Assembly: GCA_026707225.1 (NCBI GenBank)
Contig: JAPOXG010000036.1
Coordinates: forward strand, 1-56,871
DNA length: 56,871 nt
From: Chloroflexota bacterium
Lineage (GTDB): Bacteria > Chloroflexota > Anaerolineae > Aggregatilineales > Phototrophicaceae
Direction of reading: 5' to 3'
Part shown: piece after piece, positions 32,125 to 41,129 of the stretch
How the letters are laid out: each line of letters starts with the position of its first letter
Position numbering within the stretch: the stretch's first letter is position 1
Position numbers and translations under genes: made by a program
Notes under the pieces: model-generated
What the model was told of the DNA's origin: nothing
The model's input: only the letters and a program-made list of their open reading frames with translations
Database searches by the model: none

Positions 32125-33867
32125 TCACCGCGCCAGCTGCAAATCATACAGACCCGCATACACGCCATCATTCTCCAGCAGCTCCTCATGGCTGCCCTGC
32201 TCGCAGATCCCGGCCGGCGTCAGCACCAGGATGCGATCGGCGTTGCGAATCGTCGACAGCCGGTGGGCGATGACCAGCGTGCTGCGATTCTCAATCAGCC
32301 GCTCCAGCGATTGCTGCACAGCGCGTTCGCTTTCGTTGTCGAGAGCGCTGGTCGCCTCATCCAGAATAATGAGCGGCGGATCCTTCAAGAATAGCCGGGC
32401 GATGCTCAACCGCTGCCGCTGACCAGCCGACAGTTTGATGCCGCGCTGCCCGATTTCCGTCTCGTAGCCCTGGGGCAGCTCCATAATGAAGTCATGCGCG
32501 TAGGCTTGCTTCGCCGCTGCCACAATTTCTTCCGCCGTCGCCGCCGGCTTGCCATAGCGGATATTGTCGGACACGGTCGCGCCAAAGAGATAAACATCCT
32601 GATCCACCGCGCCGATATTGCGCCGCAGCGCGCGCAAGCTGTATTCGCGGATATCGACGCCATCCAGACAGATCCGCCCGGCATCCACTTCATAAAAGCG
32701 CGCGATCAGGTTGCTCAGCGTCGTCTTGCCCACGCCCGACGCGCCGACCAGCGCCACATATTCGCCGACAGCGATCTTCAGCGAGAGATCCCGCAGGACG
32801 GACCCATAGTCGGCCAGATAGCCGAAACTCACACGGTCCAGCTCCAGCTCGCCCCGGACCCGCGCCGGCTCATAAGCGGGCGCGGGATCCTGTATCGCCG
32901 GCGGGGTTTCAATGATATCCATGAAGCGATTGAATCCGGTGATGCCTTCCTGATACCAGCGAGCGAAATTCACCAGCCGCCGGATCGGCTCGATCAAAAT
33001 ACCGACATAGAGCAAGAAGGTGATCAAATCCGACAAGTCAAGCGCTGAACGGGTGATGGCGGCCGCGCCGAAGACCACCACCACCACCGTCATCAACTGC
33101 GTGAATGCTTCCATGCCGCCGTAAAAGAAGCCCTCGCTCTTGTATTCCAGGCGGCGGCTCTCGACGAAGCGCGCGTTGGCCTCAGCAAACTTCGCCCTCT
33201 CCCAGTCTTCATTGGCGAAGGACTGCGCCACGCGAATGCCGGCGAGGCTGTCTTCCACCTGCGCGTTGACCTCAGCCACCCGTTCCTTGCTCAAGCGCAT
33301 GGCGCGGTTCATCTTGCGATTGAAATGCAGCGAAAAGAGCAACATAAAGGGCAGAAAGGCGATCACAATCAGACTCATCGCCGGGTTGATGCTGAGCGTG
33401 ATCAGGAAGACGCCGACAAACTTGACGATGCCCAGAAACAGGTCTTCCGGACCATGATGCGCGAGTTCCGAAATGGCGAAGAGATCGTTGGTGATGCGCG
33501 ACATCAATTGACCGGTCTTCTGCTCATCGTAGAAACTGAAAGACAGCTTCTGATAATGAGCGAAGAGCTCGCGCCGCATATCGCTCTCCATCATCGCGCC
33601 CATCATATGCCCCTGATAATCGACAAATAAGCCGCAAAGCGTTTGCCCAGCGACCAGCGCCAGCATAATCCCCGCCATGACAGCGATGTCCCCGATTGGA
33701 TCGGCGACGCCCGCGCCCAAGAGGTTCTGCGTGATATGACGCACGCAAAGCGGCAAGATCAACGTAATCGCCGACACGATGAAAGCGCAGAACAGATCGA
33801 TCGACAGCAAGCCCAGATACGGACGGTAAAACGACATAAACTTTAACGCGCGCGTTCCCACAGACAT
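32125..33867 (-). CDS. MsbA-like ABC exporter (fused permease and ATPase)
   Basis: About 580 aa. N-terminal membrane domain with six spans (about 1-310), then an ATPase with Walker A GASGVGKTTL, signature LSAGQRQRL, Walker B LIILDEATSALD and the H-loop VIAHRLST. Works as a homodimer or with a second half-transporter, exporting a lipid, peptide or drug. Start is uncertain: ATG 33888 is almost at the transcript start predicted from TATAAT (33900-33905, minus strand), ATG 33867 is shown here, and GTG 33861 has the best spacing from GAGGAG. Confidence 0.93.
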   Translation of the reverse strand: MSVGTRALKFMSFYRPYLGLLSIDLFCAFIVSAITLILPLCVRHITQNLLGAGVADPIGDIAVMAGIMLALVAGQTLCGLFVDYQGHMMGAMMESDMRRELFAHYQKLSFSFYDEQKTGQLMSRITNDLFAISELAHHGPEDLFLGIVKFVGVFLITLSINPAMSLIVIAFLPFMLLFSLHFNRKMNRAMRLSKERVAEVNAQVEDSLAGIRVAQSFANEDWERAKFAEANARFVESRRLEYKSEGFFYGGMEAFTQLMTVVVVVFGAAAITRSALDLSDLITFLLYVGILIEPIRRLVNFARWYQEGITGFNRFMDIIETPPAIQDPAPAYEPARVRGELELDRVSFGYLADYGSVLRDLSLKIAVGEYVALVGASGVGKTTLSNLIARFYEVDAGRICLDGVDIREYSLRALRRNIGAVDQDVYLFGATVSDNIRYGKPAATAEEIVAAAKQAYAHDFIMELPQGYETEIGQRGIKLSAGQRQRLSIARLFLKDPPLIILDEATSALDNESERAVQQSLERLIENRSTLVIAHRLSTIRNADRILVLTPAGICEQGSHEELLENDGVYAGLYDLQLAR

Positions 33868-33934
33868 GCTCCTCGCTTCAAGCGGCATAGCCTCGCCGCA
33901 TTATAACAGTTGACCCGCTGGAGAAATCTTATGC

Positions 33935-33963
33935 TTGACAACTTAGCACATCTGTGCTAGTCT
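33935..33963 (+). promoter_or_regulatory. Promoter of the excalibur-SNase lipoprotein
   Basis: TTGACA (33935-33940), 17-nt spacer, TAGTCT (33958-33963). TGGAGGAG follows just before ATG 34017. It is divergent from the ABC exporter promoter. Confidence 0.65.
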
Positions 33964-34016
33964 TGAATAACTTCGGGCTTCTCGCCGAATATGGTTCCGT
34001 CTTCTGGAGGAGTGGC

Positions 34017-34853
34017 ATGAAAATCAAAGTGTTCTTCTGTTTCTTCATCGCTTTGGGATTCACAGGTTGCGCGGCAATGGCTTCTCAAATCGGCGAAGAA
34101 ATGGCGCCCCAAATCAGCACCGAGGTCGCTGTCCAGGTGGGGACTGAAGTATCCATTCAGGTCGGTACGGCAATTGGTGAACACACGACGCTTCACACGA
34201 CCTTCCCTGATCTTCCAGGAGCAGAATCCGTACTACCTTACGATTGCGCTGAGAAGTCATGCGGAAAAATGAACTCCTGCGAAGAAGCGGTCTACAAACT
34301 CTACGTATGCAATCACGAAAGGCGCGATTCCGATAATGATGGCGTACCGTGCGAATCGCTTTGCAATCATGCGGAAGTCCCGGCTATCGCCACAAGTTTT
34401 GCCGGTATCTCCCCTACACCCATACCAACATCGCCTCCCGGCAGCGAAGACATCGGCCTAGTCACCCGCGTCATTGATGGCGATACGATTGAAGTGCTGC
34501 TGAACGGCGTCAATACGCGCGTACGATATCTACAGATGAACACAACCGAACGGGGCGAAGTTTGCTACCGCGAAGCGACGGACGCAAACTCAGAACTGGT
34601 CCTGGGCAAGACGGTGCGTCTCGTCGCCGATCAGGAAAAGGTTGACCGCTATGATCGACTGCTGCGCTTCATCTATGTCGGCGATGTGCTGGTCAATCGC
34701 GTCCTCGTCGAGCAGGGCTTTGCCGAAGTCGTGCTCTATCCGCCCAACGACGCCCACTATGAAGAATTCAAGCGACTCGAGCAAGAAGCGGCGGCGGCCG
34801 GCCGCGGCTGCCACCCCACCGGCATCTTCGACGATGGCTCCTATACACGTTGA
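34017..34853 (+). CDS. Excalibur-domain plus staphylococcal nuclease-like lipoprotein
   Basis: 278 aa. Signal peptide with lipobox LGFTGC, acylated C18. An excalibur-type calcium-binding domain (about 76-120) carries cysteine pairs and the DSDNDGVPCESLC motif. A Ser/Pro/Thr linker leads to an SNase domain (about 145-275) starting GLVTRVIDGDTIEV, with RVRYLQMNTTE and EKVDRYDRLLRFIYV. It would degrade extracellular DNA or RNA at the membrane surface. Excalibur is usually found C-terminal to the nuclease; here it is N-terminal. Confidence 0.85.
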   Translation: MKIKVFFCFFIALGFTGCAAMASQIGEEMAPQISTEVAVQVGTEVSIQVGTAIGEHTTLHTTFPDLPGAESVLPYDCAEKSCGKMNSCEEAVYKLYVCNHERRDSDNDGVPCESLCNHAEVPAIATSFAGISPTPIPTSPPGSEDIGLVTRVIDGDTIEVLLNGVNTRVRYLQMNTTERGEVCYREATDANSELVLGKTVRLVADQEKVDRYDRLLRFIYVGDVLVNRVLVEQGFAEVVLYPPNDAHYEEFKRLEQEAAAAGRGCHPTGIFDDGSYTR

Positions 34854-34943
34854 TCAAGTAATGTCCGCCGAACTGCCAATCCCCAGCGTCCTGTGCTAAA
34901 GTTGTCGCGAGATTAGCGGTCCAGCGAATTACTATTCCGCGCC

Positions 34944-35498
34944 ATGGCGGTCAAGCGACTGATCTATTTTCCACAAGACGAGGCGCTGCTCCGGCGGAAG
35001 AGCGGGCGCGTCGCCAATCTCAAGAACAAGCGGCTCAAACGGCTTATACAAGATCTGAAAGACACTCTGGAATCCCAGCGCGGCGCCGCCATCGCCGCCC
35101 CCCAAATCGGTGTGCGCAAGCGCGTCGCCATCGCCAAATTCGGCCAAAATGATGACGCCGAGGAAGAACCGATGCTGGCGCTCATCAATCCCGAAATCAT
35201 CGAAGCGGGCGAACCCGAAACGGGATTCGACGGCTGCCTGAGCATCCCCGACATTTACACTTGGGACACACCCCGGCCAAGCTGGATTCGCTTCCGCGCC
35301 ACTGGCGAAGACGGCAGCGAAATCACCCGGCGCGTCGAGGGCATGGACGCGCGCGTCTTGCACCACGAAATCGACCACCTTGACGGCATCCTCTTTCTCG
35401 ACCGCCTGCAAGATCCCAATGAGCTCTACACGCCGGTCGAAGGCGAAGACGGGAAAACCAAAATGGTTCGACTGGCTGACTTTGGCAGGCGAAGCTGA
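34944..35498 (+). CDS. def: Peptide deformylase
   Basis: 184 aa. Removes the formyl group from nascent N-terminal formyl-Met. Motif 1 is GAAIAAPQIG (47-56; the usual GxGLAAPQ has Gly where this has Ala), motif 2 is DGCLS with metal ligand C97, motif 3 is HHEIDH with H140, E141 and H144. The C-terminal tail is longer than in type I enzymes. Its stop overlaps the next start by 1 nt (TGATG). Confidence 0.92.
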   Translation: MAVKRLIYFPQDEALLRRKSGRVANLKNKRLKRLIQDLKDTLESQRGAAIAAPQIGVRKRVAIAKFGQNDDAEEEPMLALINPEIIEAGEPETGFDGCLSIPDIYTWDTPRPSWIRFRATGEDGSEITRRVEGMDARVLHHEIDHLDGILFLDRLQDPNELYTPVEGEDGKTKMVRLADFGRRS

Positions 35499-36031
35499 TG
35501 CCCGACAACGCAATGAACAAAGCCGCGCTGCGCAAACGCTTGACCACCCAGCCTACGGACGAGCGCATCGAACTGATGCTGCAAGTCCTGGCGGCTTCGC
35601 CCGGGCGCCTGCAAAAGCTGAGCGCCGGAAGATCGGAAGCGGAGCTGATGGCGCCTCTCGGCGAAGGCGAGCGCAGCTTCAAGCGCGATCTGACGCATCT
35701 CATTTATTGCGCCGAGCGCGGAACCGATCCGATTTTTCATGCCCTGATACTCAAGGAGCCCTTCATTCCGCGCATCCACGCCGAGCGCGACTGGGGCGCG
35801 CTGATGGGCTACGACGTTTTTGATATCCCCGAATTGATGGCTTACTTCAGTTTCCGCCGGGTTGCCTTGCTTCGCATCCTGCACAGTTTGAAGCGACCGC
35901 AATGGGATCGCTCAGCCAGACGGGAAGGCGTCAAGCGTTCCCAATCAGTCTACCACTGGGCGCGCGGCTTGTGTGTGCATGAGTATGGTCACTTGGAAGA
36001 CTTAGCGAAAAAGCTAGGGGCGCCATGCTAA
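35498..36031 (+). CDS. DinB/YfiT-like metal-binding four-helix protein
   Basis: 177 aa. Four-helix arrangement with the DinB-family histidines: H67 (RDLTHLIYCAERG), then H161 and H165 (CVHEYGHLEDL). Relatives are thiol-dependent transferases or stress proteins with a bound divalent metal. Translationally coupled to def. Substrate unknown. Confidence 0.78.
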   Translation: MPDNAMNKAALRKRLTTQPTDERIELMLQVLAASPGRLQKLSAGRSEAELMAPLGEGERSFKRDLTHLIYCAERGTDPIFHALILKEPFIPRIHAERDWGALMGYDVFDIPELMAYFSFRRVALLRILHSLKRPQWDRSARREGVKRSQSVYHWARGLCVHEYGHLEDLAKKLGAPC

Positions 36032-36045
36032 TCGGATGGCCGCGA

Positions 36046-37458
36046 TCACCCGATAGACGCCATCTCCCAAACATCCAGCGAGACCACCGCTTCCGGACTG
36101 ATCACGCGCAGCCCCTGGCTCGTCGCCTCAGATGGATAAAAGCGGCTGGTGACCCGCGCCCGCCCATTGGCGACTGCCTCAATCACCGAGCCATCAAGCA
36201 AGATGCGCAGTTGCAGCGTTTCGCCCGCGTCCAGCCGATGCGCCAAGCCCTGCGCTTCCCCCTCGATCTCGCCTGCCTCGCCCCCGTATTGCCGTGTGAC
36301 GCGCAGCGCCTCCGTGCCTGCGTCATAGGTGATGGCGACCTGCTCTCCCCCATCGGGCGAGCGCGCCAGCTCTATCCCGCAAGTCTCCGCTAATGAAGCG
36401 TCGAACTCGGCTTCGATATCCAGCGCCAGCCCACTGATCGGCAGCGCGCCCTCATGGACGTCACTCGCGCTGAAGTGATGATGCGCGCCGCGCAGCGTCT
36501 TGATCTCCGGCACTGGATGGCTAACGAGCCGCTGCCGGCTGTCCAAACTGAGCGCGCGCGGAATCGCCTGCACGCCGCTCCAACCGGCCGCCATTTGCTG
36601 ATCGACGCTCCGTCCCTCCCGCAGCCAAGCCCAGATCAGCCGCCGGCCTTGATCATCCACGATCGTCAGCGGCGCGTAACCATAGCCGGCGTCGTACACC
36701 GTCTCGCTCTCCGGGAAGAAGCGATGGTTCTCGTAGCGCCCGACAAGCGCCAGGACGGCAGCGCCGCCGCCATCGAACATGCTGGATATGATCATCACCC
36801 AGCGCTGGCCCAGCGGGAAGAAGTTCACGCATTCGAAGTTGTAGCCGTGTCGGACACGGTCGCCGACGAAGAGCGGATGCAGGTACTGCCAGTCGCGCAG
36901 ATCCTCCGAGCGGTAGAGCAGCGCCGCCCCGCCCACGCCATTGATGTGGCCGCTGAGCGTCATGTACCACTGATCATCAGCGCGCCAGACGAAAGGATCG
37001 CGAAAATCGCGCGCTTGGAAGCAATGCGCCGGGATCTCGGACAAGACCGGATTGCCGCTGTGCTTGGTCCAGCGCGACAAGTCCTCATTGCCAAAAGCCA
37101 GGCATTGGACCTGCCGCGAATAATCGTCGTTGACGCCGGTGTAGATCGCCGTGGGAATGCCGTCATCATCCACCATGCAGCCGCTCCAGATGCCCGCTTG
37201 ATCAGGCGAGTTCGGCGTCGGCGCGATGGCGATGGGCATCTCCTCCCAATGCGCCAGGTCATCGCTGACGGCGTGCCCCCAGTGCATATTGGCATGATAA
37301 GCGCCATCGGGGTTGTATTGGAAGAACAGGTGATAGCGTCCGCGCCACTGGATGACGCCGTTGGGGTCGTTCATCCAGTTGGCGGCCGGCAGGAAATGGT
37401 AGGTCGGTCGGTGGAAGTCATGGGGGTTGGATGGGGTCATGGGGGGGATTCGCCTCAT
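36046..37458 (-). CDS. Glycoside hydrolase family 32 beta-fructosidase
   Basis: 470 aa, cytosolic (no signal peptide). Catalytic triad of GH32: nucleophile D31 in NDPNG, transition-state D154 in FRDPF, acid/base E209 in ECVNFF. A C-terminal beta-sandwich follows. Hydrolyses sucrose, sucrose-6-phosphate or fructans. Start uncertain: ATG 37458 or 37440 (MTPSNPHDFHRP), neither with a good ribosome site. No sucrose PTS or transporter is next to it; a CUT1 transporter is 13 kb away. Confidence 0.93.
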   Translation of the reverse strand: MRRIPPMTPSNPHDFHRPTYHFLPAANWMNDPNGVIQWRGRYHLFFQYNPDGAYHANMHWGHAVSDDLAHWEEMPIAIAPTPNSPDQAGIWSGCMVDDDGIPTAIYTGVNDDYSRQVQCLAFGNEDLSRWTKHSGNPVLSEIPAHCFQARDFRDPFVWRADDQWYMTLSGHINGVGGAALLYRSEDLRDWQYLHPLFVGDRVRHGYNFECVNFFPLGQRWVMIISSMFDGGGAAVLALVGRYENHRFFPESETVYDAGYGYAPLTIVDDQGRRLIWAWLREGRSVDQQMAAGWSGVQAIPRALSLDSRQRLVSHPVPEIKTLRGAHHHFSASDVHEGALPISGLALDIEAEFDASLAETCGIELARSPDGGEQVAITYDAGTEALRVTRQYGGEAGEIEGEAQGLAHRLDAGETLQLRILLDGSVIEAVANGRARVTSRFYPSEATSQGLRVISPEAVVSLDVWEMASIG

Positions 37459-37599
37459 TCAAAATGGAGAGTCCGGCTGGCAACACCAACCTAATGCATA
37501 GATGTTAACACATCGATGGTGACATTGATAAAATTTAATTTGAGTAAATGCGGGAACTGCGTTGCTCGCTGATGGAACGGGAGTTCGCAACGGGTGGAG

Positions 37600-38211
37600 C
37601 TACGTGCTCTCGTACTCTTCTGGCAAAGCTACGCGACTGTTGAAATTGAAAAAGCGCCGACTGAAATGATCCCGATACGGACTTTCAAGTACTGTTCTTC
37701 GACACGTATGGCCTAACTCAATTCGCCTATTTACTTCCGCAATTGGTATGCTGAAGTATCGCTTGAAATCAATACCAAGCTCTGGCAGACCACAATCTCC
37801 CGAATCTAAGTCTGCAGGAACCGCTTGTATAAAATGATATCGAAAGACATCATTATTCCGGAAGTCCCTTCTGAAAGGGCCTTCTTCAAACAGAGTACGG
37901 TACATAAGACTTTTTCTGAATTTATCAACGTCTTGAGCTTGGCAAAACAGAATACTCGGCAGTTCATGCCGTAAATTACCTTTCCCGTGAACTGCAAAAT
38001 TATGTCCCTGTTCAAGATCGCAGTCTTGTGAAACTACGATAGCAAAAGGATGCTTGACCGGATCGAAAACGTAGACCCTGTCAGCATCCGCACTTTCTAT
38101 CTGCTCGGGATCAATTCGCAATTCCACTACATCTGATAAAACCTCGCCTTGTCTCAACGCCGAATCGATTCCGTAAGGCGAGCGCGAGAACATAATCTCC
38201 GGTTTGCCCAA
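37600..38211 (-). CDS. Unknown protein, third gene of TIGR04255 cluster
   Basis: 203 aa. Contains VYVFDPVKHPFAIVVSQDCDLEQGHNF, a SQxCDL-type motif seen in scattered proteins of unknown role, and a long C-terminal region rich in Arg and Phe. No membrane segment. It starts 15 nt after the middle gene and the cluster is AT-rich. Function not assigned; possibly part of a defence unit. Confidence 0.6.
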   Translation of the reverse strand: MGKPEIMFSRSPYGIDSALRQGEVLSDVVELRIDPEQIESADADRVYVFDPVKHPFAIVVSQDCDLEQGHNFAVHGKGNLRHELPSILFCQAQDVDKFRKSLMYRTLFEEGPFRRDFRNNDVFRYHFIQAVPADLDSGDCGLPELGIDFKRYFSIPIAEVNRRIELGHTCRRTVLESPYRDHFSRRFFNFNSRVALPEEYEST

Positions 38212-38226
38212 GACAATGCTCCCAAA

Positions 38227-38577
38227 TTAGTCGTCATAGACTGGCAAATAGAATTGTGGTCTGGTTGTCGCTCTGTTCACTCGCGCCTTCAAGCTCGGCA
38301 GTTGGATTGGCTCCCTTGACTGTGCGTCATATTCTGCCAATTCCCGATAGTATCTGATCTTGTACTCCATTTCCTCCTTTATGTCAGATAGCGCCACCTC
38401 AGGCAACTGAAACAGTGCAAGCTGACAGATAGACAACCTGTCCCGCAGAGATTGGTGTCCTCTCGAGTCAGTTATGTGGAGCTTCTGGTACCATCGTTTC
38501 ATGTAGTTTGGCGGTGATGCACCGTCTGAAGAGACTCCTGTTGGATGAATTGTAAATGTTAACTCTCGATATGACAT
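38227..38577 (-). CDS. Unknown small protein, middle gene of TIGR04255 cluster
   Basis: 116 aa, with an N-terminal beta-rich part (YRELTFTIHPTGV) and a helical centre (LSICQLALFQLPEVALSDIKEEMEYKIRYY). Overlaps the TIGR04255 gene end by 110 nt from this start; an internal ATG at 38502 would reduce the overlap to 35 nt. Not recognised. Confidence 0.6.
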   Translation of the reverse strand: MSYRELTFTIHPTGVSSDGASPPNYMKRWYQKLHITDSRGHQSLRDRLSICQLALFQLPEVALSDIKEEMEYKIRYYRELAEYDAQSREPIQLPSLKARVNRATTRPQFYLPVYDD

Positions 38578-39280
38578 TGCTCACATCCGTTTCTACATCG
38601 TTTCCTGTGAAAAAATCATGATCCAGCACAAACATTATATTTTCGGGATCGCCTGATTTCTCAGTTACGAGCCCGTAGCGGACGCGAACAAAATCGGTTG
38701 GATCCTCAAGCTGAATCAAAAAGGTGCCATTGTGCTCTTGAACTGAATCTGCAGACTTGGCCAACGTCAGAGGTCCCAGGACAAAGTCGGACAGTAGCGC
38801 GCTCCATTGCAACTCTTGGATACCCAATGCCCGTCTGTCCACGACGTTTTGGTACCTCAAACCTACTCTAGAAATAACGTCGATTTGATAGGTTTCGCAC
38901 ATGGCTGAAAGCATCAACTGTAGATTACGACGAAAGTCTTCCCATCTTACGTAATCATTCGTTTCAAGTGCCACAAAACTGTTGGTAAGTGTGATCGTCC
39001 ACATTTTGTCTCGCGAACTAAACAGAAATCGTCTGTTGATCCGAGTTGAAAGCACATCAAGTAATTCTTGCGGAAAGTGCTGCGAGACGTCCTCCGCGAG
39101 TTGAAGACCTTGACCATCCGAATCTTCGTGAGCAAGAGGAAAATTAGCACGGATCTGCTGCTGAAATTCGGCCGGCATGGTTACATCAATCCGAAGGTCC
39201 AGTGGAAATCGAAGTTGGCAAATCACCGATACAAGCGGATTGTGCTTATAGATTACGCGTTCTTCCGGTTGAAACAGCAT
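38468..39280 (-). CDS. TIGR04255-family protein
   Basis: 270 aa. Begins YKHNPLVSVICQLRFP, matching the y-naPl-evvcqvRF start of TIGR04255, a sporadically distributed family of unknown function, and ends LFRRCITAKLHETM as expected of its C-terminus. The family is patchily distributed and often lies in accessory or defence-rich loci. First gene of a three-gene AT-rich unit. Confidence 0.75.
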   Translation of the reverse strand: MLFQPEERVIYKHNPLVSVICQLRFPLDLRIDVTMPAEFQQQIRANFPLAHEDSDGQGLQLAEDVSQHFPQELLDVLSTRINRRFLFSSRDKMWTITLTNSFVALETNDYVRWEDFRRNLQLMLSAMCETYQIDVISRVGLRYQNVVDRRALGIQELQWSALLSDFVLGPLTLAKSADSVQEHNGTFLIQLEDPTDFVRVRYGLVTEKSGDPENIMFVLDHDFFTGNDVETDVSNVISRVNIYNSSNRSLFRRCITAKLHETMVPEAPHN

Positions 39281-39413
39281 TACGAATCCTGCAACCGTTT
39301 ACATGATTCCACCCAGAATATACTACATATTGCATATGTAGAACGTAAAAGGTGGACAAATTAATTTCCAATTCAGCAATGAAATCACAAAGTTTCGCAG
39401 ATCTGCCTGCACC

Positions 39414-40655
39414 CTACTCCCCCTCGACAATCTCTCGCGCCAGACGCAGCAGCGCCTCCCGCCGCTCCGCCTCCACTTCACGCCCCTCAAAATAGCGCGC
39501 CAGCAGCTGCATCGGCGTCATTCCCGCCGGGCTCAGCCCCAGCCGCGACCGCGCCCGCCGATCGACAGCCTTGCTGATGCCGGCGATATGAAAGACGCCC
39601 GCCCGCTTCAACTCGTTGGCGATCACGCCATCGTTGAGCAGCGCCTCGCTCTCCGGGCTCAGCTTGATGACCAGACGCACGACCGCGCCCTTGAGATCAT
39701 GCCGCTTCATTTCCGCCAGCGCCTCGCTGGTCGGGTTCGATATTGCGCGACAGTCAGCTGTCAGCGTCAGCAGCTTGCGCGCGGCCAGCTCTACGAATCT
39801 CCAGGTACTGCCGCCCCGCGCCAATTCCACCCAGCAGAAACCTTTGACTTCCTTCTCCTCGCCAAAGTCGATCCGCTCCAGGCTGCCGCTGTAGACCACC
39901 GGCGGCGCATCTTCACGCTCCGCCGTCAGATTCTGATGGCGGTGAATATGCCCGAGCGCGACATAATCCCAGCAGGGATCGGCCAGCGCTTCCAAATCGG
40001 CGACCGCAGCGCGGCCCAGCATCACGCCTCGCTCGCTGCCCCAGACGGCGCCGGCGACGCTGAAATGCCCGGTCAGCAGACGCGGAGTCGCGGCATTGGC
40101 CAAATCGTTCGCCTGCATCTGAAGCGCTCGCAGCCGCTCGTGCAGCGCGCGCTCGAGCGCATCATCCTGCTCGGCAATGGTTTTTCCGCGCAGGTCTAGG
40201 TCCGCCAATAAGCGCGCGCGGATCGGATAAGGCGCCGCGCCAACCACGACCGCGCCTCGCTTCGTCTCGATACGCCGCGTCTCATATGCCTCAGCCACCC
40301 ATATCCCGGGCACATCCAGCGTCTGGAAAATCTCGACCGTGCTCGCCTTCGCCGCATTCAGCGGCAGATCGTGATTGCCAACCAGCAGCACGGTCGGCGC
40401 CAACTGCGAAAGCTGGCGGATGCGCCCGGCGAATCCACGTTGGTAGGTCGGGTTAGGGCTGCGGCTGCGGAAGGCGTCGCCAGCGAAGATGACGAGATCC
40501 ACATCGCCTTCCCGCGCGTACTTGATTATGTCGTCCAGGCGCGCCAGAAAATCGAGCGCGCGGCTGCTGAGGCCGGTCTCTCTATCGATCTTTCCGTAAT
40601 TCTCCAGGCCAATATGCGCATCGGCGAAGTGCAAAACGCGGATCGGCTCGCTCAT
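39414..40655 (-). CDS. sbcD: SbcD/Mre11-type DNA repair nuclease
   Basis: 413 aa metallophosphoesterase of the Mre11/SbcD family. Metal ligands: D12 and H14 (FADAHIG), D60 (FAGDAF), N94-H95-D96 (GNHD), and GHFS and GHIHRH in the second half. The family cleaves DNA hairpins and protein-blocked ends together with the SbcC/Rad50 ATPase. No sbcC is adjacent, which is unusual because the two genes are normally coupled. Confidence 0.9.
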   Translation of the reverse strand: MSEPIRVLHFADAHIGLENYGKIDRETGLSSRALDFLARLDDIIKYAREGDVDLVIFAGDAFRSRSPNPTYQRGFAGRIRQLSQLAPTVLLVGNHDLPLNAAKASTVEIFQTLDVPGIWVAEAYETRRIETKRGAVVVGAAPYPIRARLLADLDLRGKTIAEQDDALERALHERLRALQMQANDLANAATPRLLTGHFSVAGAVWGSERGVMLGRAAVADLEALADPCWDYVALGHIHRHQNLTAEREDAPPVVYSGSLERIDFGEEKEVKGFCWVELARGGSTWRFVELAARKLLTLTADCRAISNPTSEALAEMKRHDLKGAVVRLVIKLSPESEALLNDGVIANELKRAGVFHIAGISKAVDRRARSRLGLSPAGMTPMQLLARYFEGREVEAERREALLRLAREIVEGE

Positions 40656-40687
40656 TGGCTTTGCCGCTCTATCGCTCGTGAAAGCGA

Positions 40688-41104
40688 TTAGTCGTCGAAT
40701 CGGTGGTCTTCATCGCCCGTGCCGACCGGTTCATTGCTGGTGGTGACGCTGGTCCATTGCGGAAAGTCGCCGCGCAAGTGCCCGAAGATCGGCTTCTCAT
40801 TGCGCAGGATATCGACAAAAGCGTGGATATCCCCGATTGACATGAAGATGGCGCCCCGCCGGTTGCTGATATCGACCTGCGGCGCCGGCACATCGCTTTC
40901 CGGTGAAAGAAAATACACATCAAGGCGATAACTCCCCTGGTCCTCCATGCCGACGCCGCTGCAGCGCACCAACCCGCGTATCAGCGCCTTCACGCCGGCA
41001 AAGTCCCGTTCCTCCAGTTGACGCCAGATGACCATGTAGTTTTTTATCTCAAATACCGCCAGGCCCCGCTCAACCATCGCCCGATCATCCTCGCCCAATG
41101 CCAT
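40688..41104 (-). CDS. Hypothetical protein upstream of sbcD
   Basis: 138 aa from ATG 41104; a GTG at 41119 is too close to a TATAAT-like box (41122-41127) to be the start. Mixed alpha/beta sequence with MVIWRQLEERDFAGVKALIRGLV and YRLDVYFLSPESD. Not recognised. It lies 32 nt upstream of sbcD on the same strand and may be cotranscribed. Confidence 0.6.
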   Translation of the reverse strand: MALGEDDRAMVERGLAVFEIKNYMVIWRQLEERDFAGVKALIRGLVRCSGVGMEDQGSYRLDVYFLSPESDVPAPQVDISNRRGAIFMSIGDIHAFVDILRNEKPIFGHLRGDFPQWTSVTTSNEPVGTGDEDHRFDD

Positions 41105-41129
41105 CTTCCGGAATGTCACTCATTATATC

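Noticed and set aside
37600..40655. Known anti-phage system such as BREX, DISARM, Gabija or a retron
   Set aside because: None of the defining proteins is visible; SbcD alone is a housekeeping nuclease, so only a candidate unknown unit is claimed.
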